DNA of 36,009 nt from NCBI GenBank assembly GCA_937868545.1, contig CALMMX010000195.1, positions 1-36,009 of the forward strand, given 5' to 3'. Position 1 is the first letter of the stretch, and each line of letters begins with the position of its first letter. Source of the DNA: an uncultured Bacteroidota bacterium (GTDB taxonomy: Bacteria; Bacteroidota; Bacteroidia; B-17B0; Aurantibacillaceae). Position numbers and translations under genes: made by a program. Shown piece after piece: positions 8,520-17,992 of the stretch. The notes below the pieces were generated by a model. That model was not told the origin of the DNA. It saw only the letters and a list, made by a program, of their open reading frames with translations, and did no database searches.

Positions 8520-9758
8520 TTATTCAGTAGCTTTTTTCTCATCTTTATTTTGAGAATTAAAAGCATCAAAATCAAATGTTAATGTAAATCTCAATGTATT
8601 TTGAAGTGGATTTCTTTGAGTAATTGGAATTAAATAAGCCATATCTAATCCAAAAACATTATATCTTAAACCAATACCTGCAGTAAAAAATTTACGATTA
8701 CCTTTAGTTTTTGCTTCATTAAAATAACCTGCTCTTACTGCAAATGTTTTTGCATACCAATACTCAAATCCTAAACTGTAATTAATCTCCTTTAATTCTT
8801 CTTTTCCTCCTCCAGGAGCATCATTAAAAGATTGTAATATTCCTTTAGCAATTCCTACATTAGGATCTTTACCAGCTGTAATAATTTTTTCTTGAGTACT
8901 AGTATTAATTGAATCGTTACCTGTTGAACTTTTTAAATAAATTGGAGGTGTTGGAACTAATAATTTATTTAAATCTCCATAAAAACCAAATGTATTATAA
9001 TCGTCAATAATCATTTTTAAACCAGCTCCTAATCGTAAATTCATTGGGATAAAATCCTTTTGAACAGAATAGCTTACTTTTGATCCAATATTACTAAAAA
9101 CTAAACCTGCAGAAGCAATAGATTTTTTTCCATTTATTTCAAGTTTTTTTGATTGGTAATATAAGCCAACATCAACATTTGCTGAAGTGCCAGCTTTTGT
9201 AGCTTGTCCATTACTTAATGTGTAATTACCAGTTAAATTTGAACGAACATATCTCATTGCCAAACCAGCAGAAAATGTTTCTGATAGTTTTTGAGAATAA
9301 GCTAAATCCAAAGCAAATTCATTTGGCCTAAATTGTCCTGTTGTGTTACCAACAATATCTGTAAACGTTATGTTTCCTAAAGAAAAATACCTTAATGAAG
9401 CTCCAATTGATTGCGTTTTACTTATTTTACCGTAACCTGCAACATAATACAAGTAAATATCTGGAACTAATTGCTTTAACCATGGTGTAACATTTATTGT
9501 AGCGCCCGCCTTTTTATCAGCAAATGCCATTTTAGCAACATTCCAGTGTATACTGTTTCCATCAGCTGGAGTTGCTGCACCTACCTCTCCCATCGCTCCA
9601 TTTCTAGAATCAGGGCAAATCAATAAAAATGGAACCGCTGTTGTAATAGTATTTACACGGCCACTTAAATCTTGTGTTGATATTGCAGAACCTTGACTAA
9701 ATGCTTGATTAGTCAATAATATTCCGCAAGTTATAGTACTTAAAATTTGTTTTTGCAT
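8520..9758 (-). CDS. porV: Type IX secretion system outer-membrane protein PorV (LptO)
   Basis: A 412-residue outer-membrane beta-barrel of the T9SS. PorV receives cargo leaving the SprA translocon and carries it to the PorU sortase complex. A signal peptide covers residues 1-21 (ending in AFSQ). The diagnostic PorV segment is at about residues 43-73: PFLLICPDSRNGAMGEVG then ADGNSIHWNVAK. The rest alternates amphipathic strands with Gly/Asn turns and ends in an aromatic strand near TLRFTLTFDF. Length agrees with the family. It follows porU by 37 bases in the same direction and is followed by a strong terminator, so porU-porV is an operon. A charged tail (NKDEKKATE) follows the last strand. 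Confidence 0.95.
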   Translation of the reverse strand: MQKQILSTITCGILLTNQAFSQGSAISTQDLSGRVNTITTAVPFLLICPDSRNGAMGEVGAATPADGNSIHWNVAKMAFADKKAGATINVTPWLKQLVPDIYLYYVAGYGKISKTQSIGASLRYFSLGNITFTDIVGNTTGQFRPNEFALDLAYSQKLSETFSAGLAMRYVRSNLTGNYTLSNGQATKAGTSANVDVGLYYQSKKLEINGKKSIASAGLVFSNIGSKVSYSVQKDFIPMNLRLGAGLKMIIDDYNTFGFYGDLNKLLVPTPPIYLKSSTGNDSINTSTQEKIITAGKDPNVGIAKGILQSFNDAPGGGKEELKEINYSLGFEYWYAKTFAVRAGYFNEAKTKGNRKFFTAGIGLRYNVFGLDMAYLIPITQRNPLQNTLRFTLTFDFDAFNSQNKDEKKATE

Positions 9759-9795
9759 TGTTTTTTCTTTTTTTAAAAGAGCCTCAAAGATATAA

Positions 9796-12700
9796 TTAAT
9801 TTAGAATTACCAACTTCTCAATTTTATCAGCTTTTTTATTTGCACCATCAGTTACTGACACTCTGTAAATATAAACTCCCCTAGCCAATTTATCTCCAAA
9901 TTCATCCCTTCCATCCCACTCTATACCATCAAAACGAAAACCTTGATTATTTATTGTTTGATTTATAGATTTTACAATTTTACCTGTAATTGTATAAATT
10001 TGAATTTGAACCTTAAGCGAAACACAGCATTGGTTATGCTCAATAAAAAATTTAGTTTTAGATGTAAAGGGATTTGGATAATTTAATATATGGCTTAAAG
10101 CTAAATCCGCTTCTTTTGAAACTATAAAATCAGTATAAGCTGTAGAAGAATTATTTTGAACATCCCATACTTTTAAAGTTAAATCATGCTTACCTTCAGG
10201 TAAATCTGATAATGAGTAGCGAATTTTACCAGATTGATAGGTATTTAAATTAGCAACGTAATAATCATTTAACACAATTGGATTACCTGATTTAGCATCT
10301 AATACTGCAATTAAATCATGCCCTATTCCATTACCAACCGTATTAATACCACTTGAATCACTTACTAAGGCATAAATTTTTGGATTCTCATTTGTGGTAC
10401 CACCAGTTACAAATTTCTCATCATTCATAAATAATTTAATTTCTGGCCCTATTGCATCTGCTACAGCAAGTGGATTTGATCCACCAATAACAATATGATC
10501 ATAATAACCATTTGCATCATGTACTCCATTATGTGCATAATAACTAATTTTTCCTTTTCCAAAATTGTAAGAAATATCTTTTGGAACTAAAAAAGTAAAT
10601 GAAAAATCACCATTAGTAACTAATGATTTCCCTCTATATATAATATTCCTTTGAATTTTAAATGTATCAACTAATGACCCAGAAAAACCTGGTCTGCTTG
10701 GGTCGTTTGCTAAGGTTACCAATTTAAGTTCTTTATCATATACAGTTGGATAAACTACTCCATTAAAATTAGTTAATTTGTTTCCTAATTTATCACCAAC
10801 AAAACCAGTAATAACCATTTTTGTTAATGCTTTTAATGTATCAGAAGATGTTAATGATATGGTTTGAGAATTAATCGTAGACGTATAAACCTTTTGTTCG
10901 GGATATGCTAATTTTAAAGCTGGATCACCTAAAATTACAAAATTTAAATATTGAGGATTAAAACCTAAATCCCTCTTTGTAAGTCGGTATAAATCTCCAA
11001 TATGCGGTATTTTACCATTTATCATTGGCTTTAGTGCATGGTTAAAAAATCTAATATTTAAAGCATCATTTAAACCTGAAAAAGCCAATCTTACTGTTGT
11101 CATTAAACCAACTGCACCACCTTGCGGATTTAAGAAACAATACTCTCCTGCTGATGTTCTATCTGGATCATCAAATCTACTAAATTCACAGGTTGCAGTT
11201 ACCATCAATGGTAAATTACAGTTATTTTTCCAACCTAAAATTTGAGGTACTTCAACAAATCTTTCGGCGCCTAAACCTAATTCACCGCCATGACCAGTAT
11301 AATTAAAAATCAAACACCCTTTTTCAAAACTTCTGTTTATTGCGTTTACTACATCCGGATACCTATCACCACCCGGTGTTGAATACTGTTGATAAGCATC
11401 TGAATAAATTTTGTTTACATTATAATCTTTATAAGTATTATAAACAATGTTGGCAACATTCTCAGCTCCACGCAAGTGTTCATTGCTATCTTCATCATCA
11501 GCTAAAAACACAATTGAATTTCTCCAATCACCTTGAGGGTAGCATGTTGCTGCAGAGCATGAACTTTCTTCTGTATTAGGATTAAACCCAAAATTTCTTT
11601 TATAGTACTGCTCAATTTTTGAGGTAACTTCTTCTGCTTCTGCTTTAGTATGTACTGGAAACCTTCCTACTCCAATATCAGGCAAATCACCCCTTCCGCT
11701 ACTTAATGAATCGTTGCTGGTACCTACTAAAGCGCCCTCATCATGATCCATCATTGCAAAGTAATCATCTGATACAAATGATTCTGTGTAAGATGTAGAG
11801 TTTGGCGTTTCATAAGTCGGAATCATTGCTGTGTTACCCGATAATGTTATATCTCTATTTTTATAAGAACCGTCACCTAATAATAACAAATATTTTGTAG
11901 CTTTGGTTGGGTCAGTTGGTCTAAAATAGAGCATTCGTACAAATTCTTTAATTGCTCCAATATCAGGAGTACCTGAAGAAAATTCATTATAAACTTGAGT
12001 TGTTGTAGCAATTGCATATGATAATGTATCATAATCTGCATGAACTTTAGCAATTCTATTTGCTTCATTTAAATAAGCAGGATGGGTTACTATGACAAAA
12101 TCTGCTTGAGTTATGGCATGTAAATTTTGATTAGGAACTGTTCCATAAGGTGTGGGAATAAATGCTGTTGCAGGACTAAAGGCAACATATTCTCTTAAAG
12201 AATCTGATGTAGCAGTAAAATCTAATGCAGAACCAATTGTTGAAAATAATTGATTTGAAACATTCAATGGACTAGTAACATCCCAAATTGATATTGCTGC
12301 ACCTGTAGGATTTAATAAATTATATTTTGCAAAAGTTCCTGCACCACCTATTACTCTTCTATCTCTAAAATTAAACTGACTCGATGTGAAATTTAAACTC
12401 TTACGGGCATTAATTTCAACATAATCTAAGTATCCAACTGCTGATGGAGTTTGTTTACTTACAGTTACACTCAAAAAACTGGAATTTAAAATTCCACCTA
12501 ATTCACTATCATTCGGGTATCCATAATCAGCAATATAATAATCTACATTTGTTAATGGACAAGATACATTAAACAAATAGGGCCCAAATGTAACAGCATA
12601 GTTAGAAATTGTGGCACATCGCGACATGACTCTTGATTTCACATAAACACTATCTCCAATTACTGCATCAGGAATTAAAAAATTAAATACATAAGATGTG

Positions 12701-13743
12701 TTTAAATCAAATTTTTCACCATAAAACTCTCTACCACTTTTTACAGCATTAAATGCATTAACTTCATGAATATCATAATAATCTTGAGTAGTAGTTGTTT
12801 TAGTTGCCACAACAGCTAATGAACTTTGATCATTAATTCTTTTTCCCAATGTATTAATATCCACATTTATAAAATAAAAAGAGGTATCGCTAAATGAATG
12901 CAATTTACGGTGGTAAGGAATTCTATTACTAGAAGATCTCACCCATGAATCAGTACTTTGTCCGTAAAACAAAACATAATCTGCATTATCAAAAACACCA
13001 TCACCTTCACCAACAACTTTAATTGCGTTTTCTTGCAAATCATCGTATTTAAAATCGCTATTTCTTTCAGGCATTAATTTTCCACCATTTCCATAAACCT
13101 TAATGTTTCTAGGATTAACAGCGCTAACATCAATTCCTAAATTTGTTAAAAAAGTTTTATCAATTTTATAAACACCATCTTTTGTAACACCAACTTTATA
13201 CCATTTACCAGAGGCTAAAACCGATGTAGAAACTTTAGCAACTCTGTTGTTACTTCTATTTAAATTTGCATAAGTAGAAATATCTTTTGCATTTGAATAA
13301 TCCCAAAAAGTCTCGTAAGAAACCAAATACTCATAAATATTACTAGAGTTTAATCTTATTGGAACAATATTAGCATACAATAATTTTTCTTGTCGAGAAA
13401 TACCTGAATTATAAGTACTTTGAAAATCACTAGTAATATATTTTTTATAACTTTCAATTAAAGCTAATTCTGAGCTTGTTAAATTTCTTATAACACTATT
13501 TTTTAGTTTAAAGCTTGGAATTAAATTATCTGTTAAAACCAAATTTTCAGAAAAATAAGGCAAATTGTTTTTTTTGTGATTAAATAGAGCTTCTGCTAAA
13601 AAAGATTTAGGTTTACTTTCAGTTCTGTTAAAATTTACATTTTTTTCTAAATTATTAGTTTGAGAAAATAAAATAGTGCTGAAAAGCAAAATAAAAACTA
13701 AAAAAATTAGATTTTTAAATTTAAATATTGACTTATTTATCAT
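9796..13743 (-). CDS. porU: Type IX secretion system C25-family sortase PorU
   Basis: A 1315-residue cell-surface cysteine peptidase of the gingipain (C25) family. PorU removes the C-terminal sorting domains of T9SS cargo and attaches the cargo to a surface anchor. Residues 1-28 form a signal peptide (ending FSQ). The C25 catalytic His is H818 in FNYTGHGGE and the nucleophile is C852 in MVTATCEFSRFDDP; both are intact. The C-terminal ~90 residues resemble a sorting-domain fold (NYPNPFTSK... RGVYIYRV), as in other PorU proteins, where it is kept rather than cleaved. The gene is transcribed leftward into porV, and divergently from the PorP-type gene and gldJ, the arrangement seen in gliding flavobacteria with porU, porV and gldJ adjacent. 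Confidence 0.95.
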   Translation of the reverse strand: MINKSIFKFKNLIFLVFILLFSTILFSQTNNLEKNVNFNRTESKPKSFLAEALFNHKKNNLPYFSENLVLTDNLIPSFKLKNSVIRNLTSSELALIESYKKYITSDFQSTYNSGISRQEKLLYANIVPIRLNSSNIYEYLVSYETFWDYSNAKDISTYANLNRSNNRVAKVSTSVLASGKWYKVGVTKDGVYKIDKTFLTNLGIDVSAVNPRNIKVYGNGGKLMPERNSDFKYDDLQENAIKVVGEGDGVFDNADYVLFYGQSTDSWVRSSSNRIPYHRKLHSFSDTSFYFINVDINTLGKRINDQSSLAVVATKTTTTQDYYDIHEVNAFNAVKSGREFYGEKFDLNTSYVFNFLIPDAVIGDSVYVKSRVMSRCATISNYAVTFGPYLFNVSCPLTNVDYYIADYGYPNDSELGGILNSSFLSVTVSKQTPSAVGYLDYVEINARKSLNFTSSQFNFRDRRVIGGAGTFAKYNLLNPTGAAISIWDVTSPLNVSNQLFSTIGSALDFTATSDSLREYVAFSPATAFIPTPYGTVPNQNLHAITQADFVIVTHPAYLNEANRIAKVHADYDTLSYAIATTTQVYNEFSSGTPDIGAIKEFVRMLYFRPTDPTKATKYLLLLGDGSYKNRDITLSGNTAMIPTYETPNSTSYTESFVSDDYFAMMDHDEGALVGTSNDSLSSGRGDLPDIGVGRFPVHTKAEAEEVTSKIEQYYKRNFGFNPNTEESSCSAATCYPQGDWRNSIVFLADDEDSNEHLRGAENVANIVYNTYKDYNVNKIYSDAYQQYSTPGGDRYPDVVNAINRSFEKGCLIFNYTGHGGELGLGAERFVEVPQILGWKNNCNLPLMVTATCEFSRFDDPDRTSAGEYCFLNPQGGAVGLMTTVRLAFSGLNDALNIRFFNHALKPMINGKIPHIGDLYRLTKRDLGFNPQYLNFVILGDPALKLAYPEQKVYTSTINSQTISLTSSDTLKALTKMVITGFVGDKLGNKLTNFNGVVYPTVYDKELKLVTLANDPSRPGFSGSLVDTFKIQRNIIYRGKSLVTNGDFSFTFLVPKDISYNFGKGKISYYAHNGVHDANGYYDHIVIGGSNPLAVADAIGPEIKLFMNDEKFVTGGTTNENPKIYALVSDSSGINTVGNGIGHDLIAVLDAKSGNPIVLNDYYVANLNTYQSGKIRYSLSDLPEGKHDLTLKVWDVQNNSSTAYTDFIVSKEADLALSHILNYPNPFTSKTKFFIEHNQCCVSLKVQIQIYTITGKIVKSINQTINNQGFRFDGIEWDGRDEFGDKLARGVYIYRVSVTDGANKKADKIEKLVILN

Positions 13744-13825
13744 GAAATTTTGTTTTATGTTACAAAGAACGACAAAGAAAATAAAATATTGTTGTTAAAA
13801 AGTTTTATTTTTAAAAATAGACTGC

Positions 13826-13833
13826 TATATTTG
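13826..13833 (+). promoter_or_regulatory. -7 box upstream of the PorP/SprF-type gene
   Basis: TATATTTG matches TAnnTTTG exactly and lies 32 bases before the start codon. No good TTG box is found at the usual 17-23 base distance, so the promoter is only half supported. Confidence 0.5.
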
Positions 13834-13865
13834 TATTTAGGAAAAGATTAAGTAAACTAACTTAT

Positions 13866-14819
13866 ATGGCTAAGAAAATTTTGTTATTACTCGTTGTTTG
13901 TAGTGTTTTTGGCACTATTACAGATTTAAAAGCTCAGGATCCTCAGTTTACTCAGTTTTATGCCAACCCAACTTATTTAAATCCTGCATTCGCAGGAACC
14001 GCTCGTTGCCCGCGTATTTGCATGAATTACAGGAATCAATGGCCTAATTTATCAGGAACTTATGTAACATATGCAGCTTCTTACGACCAACATATTGATG
14101 CTATTAGTGGGGGAATTGGAATAAATGTAATGCAAGACGATCAAGCAAGAGGTACTCTAAAATCAACTTCAGCTAATTTAATTTATTCTTATTTATTACC
14201 AGTTAATCGTGAGTTTTCACTTAAATTGGGGTTACAAGCAGGATTTTTTCAAAAAGCATTAGATAAAACCAAATTAAATTTTGGTGATATGATTGATGCA
14301 AGAAGAGGATTTGTTTGGAATACAAACGAAAACATTCCTCTAGCTAATAAACAAGGTTTAGATTTTGGTGCTGGTATTTTAGGATATAGCAAAAAATATT
14401 ACATTGGTGCAGCATTTCATCATATTACTCAGCCTGATGAAGGTTTATTAGGTACTTCTAAGCTACCAATGAAAATTACAGGGCATGCTGGTGCAGTTAT
14501 TCCTTTAGAAAAAGGTAACGAGTCATTTATTTCTCCTAACATTTTATTTATGCAACAACAAAATTTCACACAATTAAATTTAGGTTTATATTTTGTGAAA
14601 GGATCTTTTGTTGGGGGCGTTTGGTATCGTAACTCTGATGCATTTATTGTTTTATTAGGAGTTCAAACAGATCATATGAAAATTGGATATAGTTATGATG
14701 TAACTGTTTCAAGATTATCAAGTAATACAGCTGGTTCTCATGAATTATCATTACAATTACAATTTGAATGTAGACCAAAGCGTAAAAAATATAGAACTAT
14801 TAGTTGTCCATCTTTTTAA
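13866..14819 (+). CDS. PorP/SprF-family type IX secretion membrane protein
   Basis: A 317-residue outer-membrane beta-barrel of the PorP/SprF family; several act with PorE/PorK/N or as partners for secretion of particular adhesins. Signal peptide: residues 1-23 (ending LKAQ). The family signature follows at once: DPQFTQFYANPTYLNPAFAGT, shown here as two abutting parts DPQFTQFYANP and TYLNPAFAGT, then NYRNQWP near residue 56 and SYDQHID near 75. The remaining sequence is a series of amphipathic strands. It lies 58 bases upstream of gldJ in the same direction and is probably cotranscribed. Family paralogues are numerous, so which one this is cannot be settled; its place inside the porU-gldJ block suggests a core T9SS role. 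Confidence 0.9.
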   Translation: MAKKILLLLVVCSVFGTITDLKAQDPQFTQFYANPTYLNPAFAGTARCPRICMNYRNQWPNLSGTYVTYAASYDQHIDAISGGIGINVMQDDQARGTLKSTSANLIYSYLLPVNREFSLKLGLQAGFFQKALDKTKLNFGDMIDARRGFVWNTNENIPLANKQGLDFGAGILGYSKKYYIGAAFHHITQPDEGLLGTSKLPMKITGHAGAVIPLEKGNESFISPNILFMQQQNFTQLNLGLYFVKGSFVGGVWYRNSDAFIVLLGVQTDHMKIGYSYDVTVSRLSSNTAGSHELSLQLQFECRPKRKKYRTISCPSF

Positions 14820-14877
14820 AAATAATTTGTAACCTTTTTATAAAACTTTCGTTATAGCTTTAAATAAACCAAAAATT

Positions 14878-16524
14878 ATGCAGTTTAAATTCATCAAAAG
14901 TCGAAAAGCATTTGCCATCATCTTATCGGTATTAGCGGTATCATGCTCTCAGGAACGTTCTGGTATTACAGGCTGGGCCTATAATGATCCTGATAATGGA
15001 GGATTTGAAAAAGTTCCGTATGAAGAACAAGAAACTGGTCCTGGATTAGTATTAATAGAAGGTGGATCTTTTTCAATGGGACGTACAGAAACTGATGTTA
15101 CTTATGAATGGAATAATGTACCACGTAGAGTTACAGTATCTTCATTTTATATGGATGAAACTGAGGTAAGTAACTTTTCCTATTTAGAATATTTATATTG
15201 GACAAATCGTGTATTTGGTCCAACTTTCCCAGATATTTATCAAAAAGCATTGCCAGATACTTTAGTTTGGAGAGAGAAATTAGCATATAATGAACCATAT
15301 GTAGAATATTATTTACGTCATCCATCTTACAGAGATTATCCTGTAGTTGGTATTGATTGGTTACAAGCTAATGAATTTTGCGCTTGGAGAACTGACCGTG
15401 TAAACGAGTTTATTTTAATTCGTGAAGGTTTATTAGAACATGCTCCTAGTCCTTCTGATCAAGATTACTTTAGTACTGAAGCATATTTATCAGGAAAATG
15501 GCAAGGTCAATTAAAACAAAAATTACCTTCATTTGATCCTCAAAACCCAGAAAGAGATGTAAGAATGGAAGATGGTATCTTTTTACCTAAATACCGTTTA
15601 CCAACTGAAGCTGAATGGGAATATGCAGCTTACGGCTTAATTGGAAATACAATTGGAGAACGTATTACTGATAGAAGAATTTATCCTTGGAACGGACACG
15701 GTGTTCGTAATTCATCTGACAAATACATTGGGCAAATTGCAGCAAACTTTGTGCGTGGAAATGGTGACATGATGGGTACAGCAGGTTTCTTAAATGATAA
15801 CGCTGATGTAACTGCTCCAGTTTATTCTTACTGGCCAAATGATTACGGGTTATATAATATGGCTGGTAACGTATCTGAATGGGTTATGGACGTTTATAGA
15901 GCTACAACTGCTCAAGATGCTGATGAGTTCCGTCCATTCCGTGGTAATGTTTTTGTTACACAAGTAAAAGATAGTACTGATAATTCAATATCAACAAATA
16001 TTGATGGACCAATGTTTCAAAAATTCAATCATAAAGTGAACGTTCCTACTGCGCATGGTGTGAGTCAAGAAACATCTGAAGTTACTGATAGTGTTTTAAC
16101 AACTTTAACTAAAGATGCTCAAGGTTATGCAAATGCACCTTCTGATGGAAAGTCTGATATTCCAGGTCGTGTGAAATGGAGAGAAGTTTCTGCTGCAGTT
16201 TCTTCAGATAATTTAGATGAACGTAGAAACTACAAAACATCTGATTACATTAGTTATTTAGATGGAGATGTAAACTCTTCTTTATACTATGAACAAGGAG
16301 AAGATGCATATGGTGATAAAGCTGATAAATTAATGTATGAATATGCAAAAACATCATTAATTAATGACAAATCACGTGTATATAAAGGTGGTAGCTGGAG
16401 AGATAGAGCTTATTGGTTAAATCCTGGAACTCGTAGATTTTTAGATCAACGTCAATCAACTGCATACATTGGATTTAGATGTGCAATGACAAGAGTTGGT
16501 AGCCCAGTTGGTATGGGAAAATAA
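14878..16524 (+). CDS. gldJ: Gliding motility lipoprotein GldJ
   Basis: A 548-residue outer-membrane lipoprotein with a formylglycine-generating-enzyme-like (SUMF1) fold, part of the gliding/T9SS machinery with GldK and the motor complex. Lipobox: LAVSC with C23 the lipidated residue. Fold landmarks: GLVLIEGGSFSMG near residue 57, DETEVSNFSYLEYLYW near 93, PVVGIDWLQANEFCAWR near 154, YRLPTEAEWEYAAYG near 238, YNMAGNVSEWVMDVY near 322 and, at the end, KGGSWRDRAY and YIGFRCAM. A long insert (about residues 345-475) is typical of GldJ and separates it from the shorter GldK. Position next to porU and directly before murF also fits GldJ. No evidence for enzymatic activity; GldJ is considered structural. 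Confidence 0.92.
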   Translation: MQFKFIKSRKAFAIILSVLAVSCSQERSGITGWAYNDPDNGGFEKVPYEEQETGPGLVLIEGGSFSMGRTETDVTYEWNNVPRRVTVSSFYMDETEVSNFSYLEYLYWTNRVFGPTFPDIYQKALPDTLVWREKLAYNEPYVEYYLRHPSYRDYPVVGIDWLQANEFCAWRTDRVNEFILIREGLLEHAPSPSDQDYFSTEAYLSGKWQGQLKQKLPSFDPQNPERDVRMEDGIFLPKYRLPTEAEWEYAAYGLIGNTIGERITDRRIYPWNGHGVRNSSDKYIGQIAANFVRGNGDMMGTAGFLNDNADVTAPVYSYWPNDYGLYNMAGNVSEWVMDVYRATTAQDADEFRPFRGNVFVTQVKDSTDNSISTNIDGPMFQKFNHKVNVPTAHGVSQETSEVTDSVLTTLTKDAQGYANAPSDGKSDIPGRVKWREVSAAVSSDNLDERRNYKTSDYISYLDGDVNSSLYYEQGEDAYGDKADKLMYEYAKTSLINDKSRVYKGGSWRDRAYWLNPGTRRFLDQRQSTAYIGFRCAMTRVGSPVGMGK

Positions 16525-16529
16525 TTTTG
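16496..16529 (+). promoter_or_regulatory. Candidate murF promoter overlapping the gldJ stop
   Basis: TAATTTTG at 16522-16529 is a perfect TAnnTTTG box and includes the gldJ stop codon. A TTG lies at 16496-16498, 23 bases upstream, at the long end of the accepted spacing. Transcription from here would begin just before the hairpin at 16544. Confidence 0.4.
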
Positions 16530-16543
16530 TTGAAAACTATATG

Positions 16544-16581
16544 AAAGCCCTTTCGAAATTCCGAAAGGGCTTTTTATTTTT
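16544..16581 (+). terminator. Terminator after gldJ, directly before murF
   Basis: AAAGCCCTTTCG and CGAAAGGGCTTT form a 12-base-pair hairpin with a short loop, followed by TTTTTATTTTT. Its T tract ends only about five bases before the murF start codon. Confidence 0.88.
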
Positions 16582-16586
16582 ATAGC

Positions 16587-17906
16587 ATGAACAAATATAT
16601 AAGCATAGAAGATTTATATAATGTATTTATTAGTTGTAATCAGCTAATTTCTACAGACACAAGAAATTTAGAATTAAACTCCCTGTTTTTTGCATTAAAG
16701 GGTGATAATTTTAATGCGAATTTATTTGCAAAATCGGCAATAGACCAAGGCTGCAAACATGCAATTGTGGATGATGAAACTATTTCGAATGGAACAACTA
16801 TTTTACTTGTAGAAAACGTCTTAGAATCACTCCAACACTTAGCAAAATACCATAGAACAAAATTACAAATACCAATTATTGGAATAACTGGAAGTAACGG
16901 CAAAACAACAAATAAAGAATTAATACATGCTGTGTTATCTAAAAAATATAATACTTACGCTACTAAAGGAAATTTAAATAACCACATTGGCGTACCACTA
17001 ACTCTTTTAAAAATAAATACTACTCATGAAATTGCAATAGTTGAAATGGGTGCAAATCATCAAGGAGAAATTTCTTTTTTAAGTAATATTGCACAGCCTA
17101 CTTATGGTTTAATTACAAACATTGGAAAAGCCCATTTAGAAGGTTTTGGAGGAGAAGAAGGGATAAAAAAAGGCAAATCAGAATTATATAAATATTTAAA
17201 AGAACATAATGGTAAAATTTTTATTAATGGGGATGATTCAACTTTAATTGAATTAGCTGGAGATATACCCAAAATTTATTATGGTAAAAATAATGAATTT
17301 GATGTTTATGGAAAATTGATTCCAACAAATGAATATGTTGACTTTAAATGGGCTAAAAAGGAAGAAGCACTATTAGAAAAACCCATTATAAAATCTCATT
17401 TATTTGGTCATTATAATTTTATAAATATATTATGTGCAACCTGTATTGGAAATTATTTTGGAGTTGAAGAAAAGCATATTAATGATGCGATATCTAATTA
17501 TTTGCCAGAAATGAACCGTTCACAAGTAAAACAAACAACTCATAACACTTTGATTTTAGATGCATATAATGCTAACCCAAGTAGCATGCAACTTGCAATA
17601 AACCATTTTTCAAATCAAAACATACAAAACAAAATTGTAATATTAGGCGATATGTTTGAATTAGGTGACTATAGTGCCAAGGAGCATGAAGCAATACTAG
17701 AAGCACTTAAATTAACTAAAGACATAAAATGCATATTAATTGGTGAGCATTTCTATAATTTTGAAAAAAAATATTTAGGATTCTCATTTTACAAAACAAT
17801 TAATGATGCAATTGTATTTCTAAAAGACAATCAATTAATGCATAATACGATACTAATAAAGGGTTCTAGAGGTATAAAGCTTGAAAAACTTGTAGACTAT
17901 TTGTAG
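16587..17906 (+). CDS. murF: UDP-N-acetylmuramoyl-tripeptide--D-alanyl-D-alanine ligase MurF
   Basis: A 439-residue cytoplasmic Mur ligase that adds D-Ala-D-Ala to the UDP-MurNAc tripeptide, the last cytoplasmic step of peptidoglycan precursor assembly. The ATP loop is GITGSNGKTT at residues 99-108. Further Mur-ligase landmarks are GNLNNHIGVPLTLL near 130, EMGANHQGEI near 153, TNIGKAHLEGFG near 180, LFGHYNFINILCA near 271, LDAYNANPSSM near 326 and ILGDMFELG near 352, with KGSRGIKLEKL at the end. All substrate- and ATP-binding motifs are present. The start codon follows the gldJ terminator by only a few bases, leaving practically no leader between hairpin and ATG. Confidence 0.95.
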   Translation: MNKYISIEDLYNVFISCNQLISTDTRNLELNSLFFALKGDNFNANLFAKSAIDQGCKHAIVDDETISNGTTILLVENVLESLQHLAKYHRTKLQIPIIGITGSNGKTTNKELIHAVLSKKYNTYATKGNLNNHIGVPLTLLKINTTHEIAIVEMGANHQGEISFLSNIAQPTYGLITNIGKAHLEGFGGEEGIKKGKSELYKYLKEHNGKIFINGDDSTLIELAGDIPKIYYGKNNEFDVYGKLIPTNEYVDFKWAKKEEALLEKPIIKSHLFGHYNFINILCATCIGNYFGVEEKHINDAISNYLPEMNRSQVKQTTHNTLILDAYNANPSSMQLAINHFSNQNIQNKIVILGDMFELGDYSAKEHEAILEALKLTKDIKCILIGEHFYNFEKKYLGFSFYKTINDAIVFLKDNQLMHNTILIKGSRGIKLEKLVDYL

Positions 17907-17950
17907 AAAAACTTTTTGTTAAATAAGCCATTATTATAATATTAAATCAT

Positions 17951-17958
17951 TAAATTTG
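17951..17958 (+). promoter_or_regulatory. -7 box of the T9SS cargo gene at 17993
   Basis: TAAATTTG matches TAnnTTTG exactly, 34 bases before the start codon. No TTG is found at the usual distance upstream. Confidence 0.45.
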
Positions 17959-17992
17959 TGTAAAATGTTGTTTAATTAATATATATAAAATC

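Noticed and set aside
14878-16524. GldK, or an active formylglycine-generating enzyme
   Set aside because: The length of 548 residues, the long insertion before the last strand and the position between porU and murF fit GldJ better; no pair of active-site Cys residues of the enzyme is evident.
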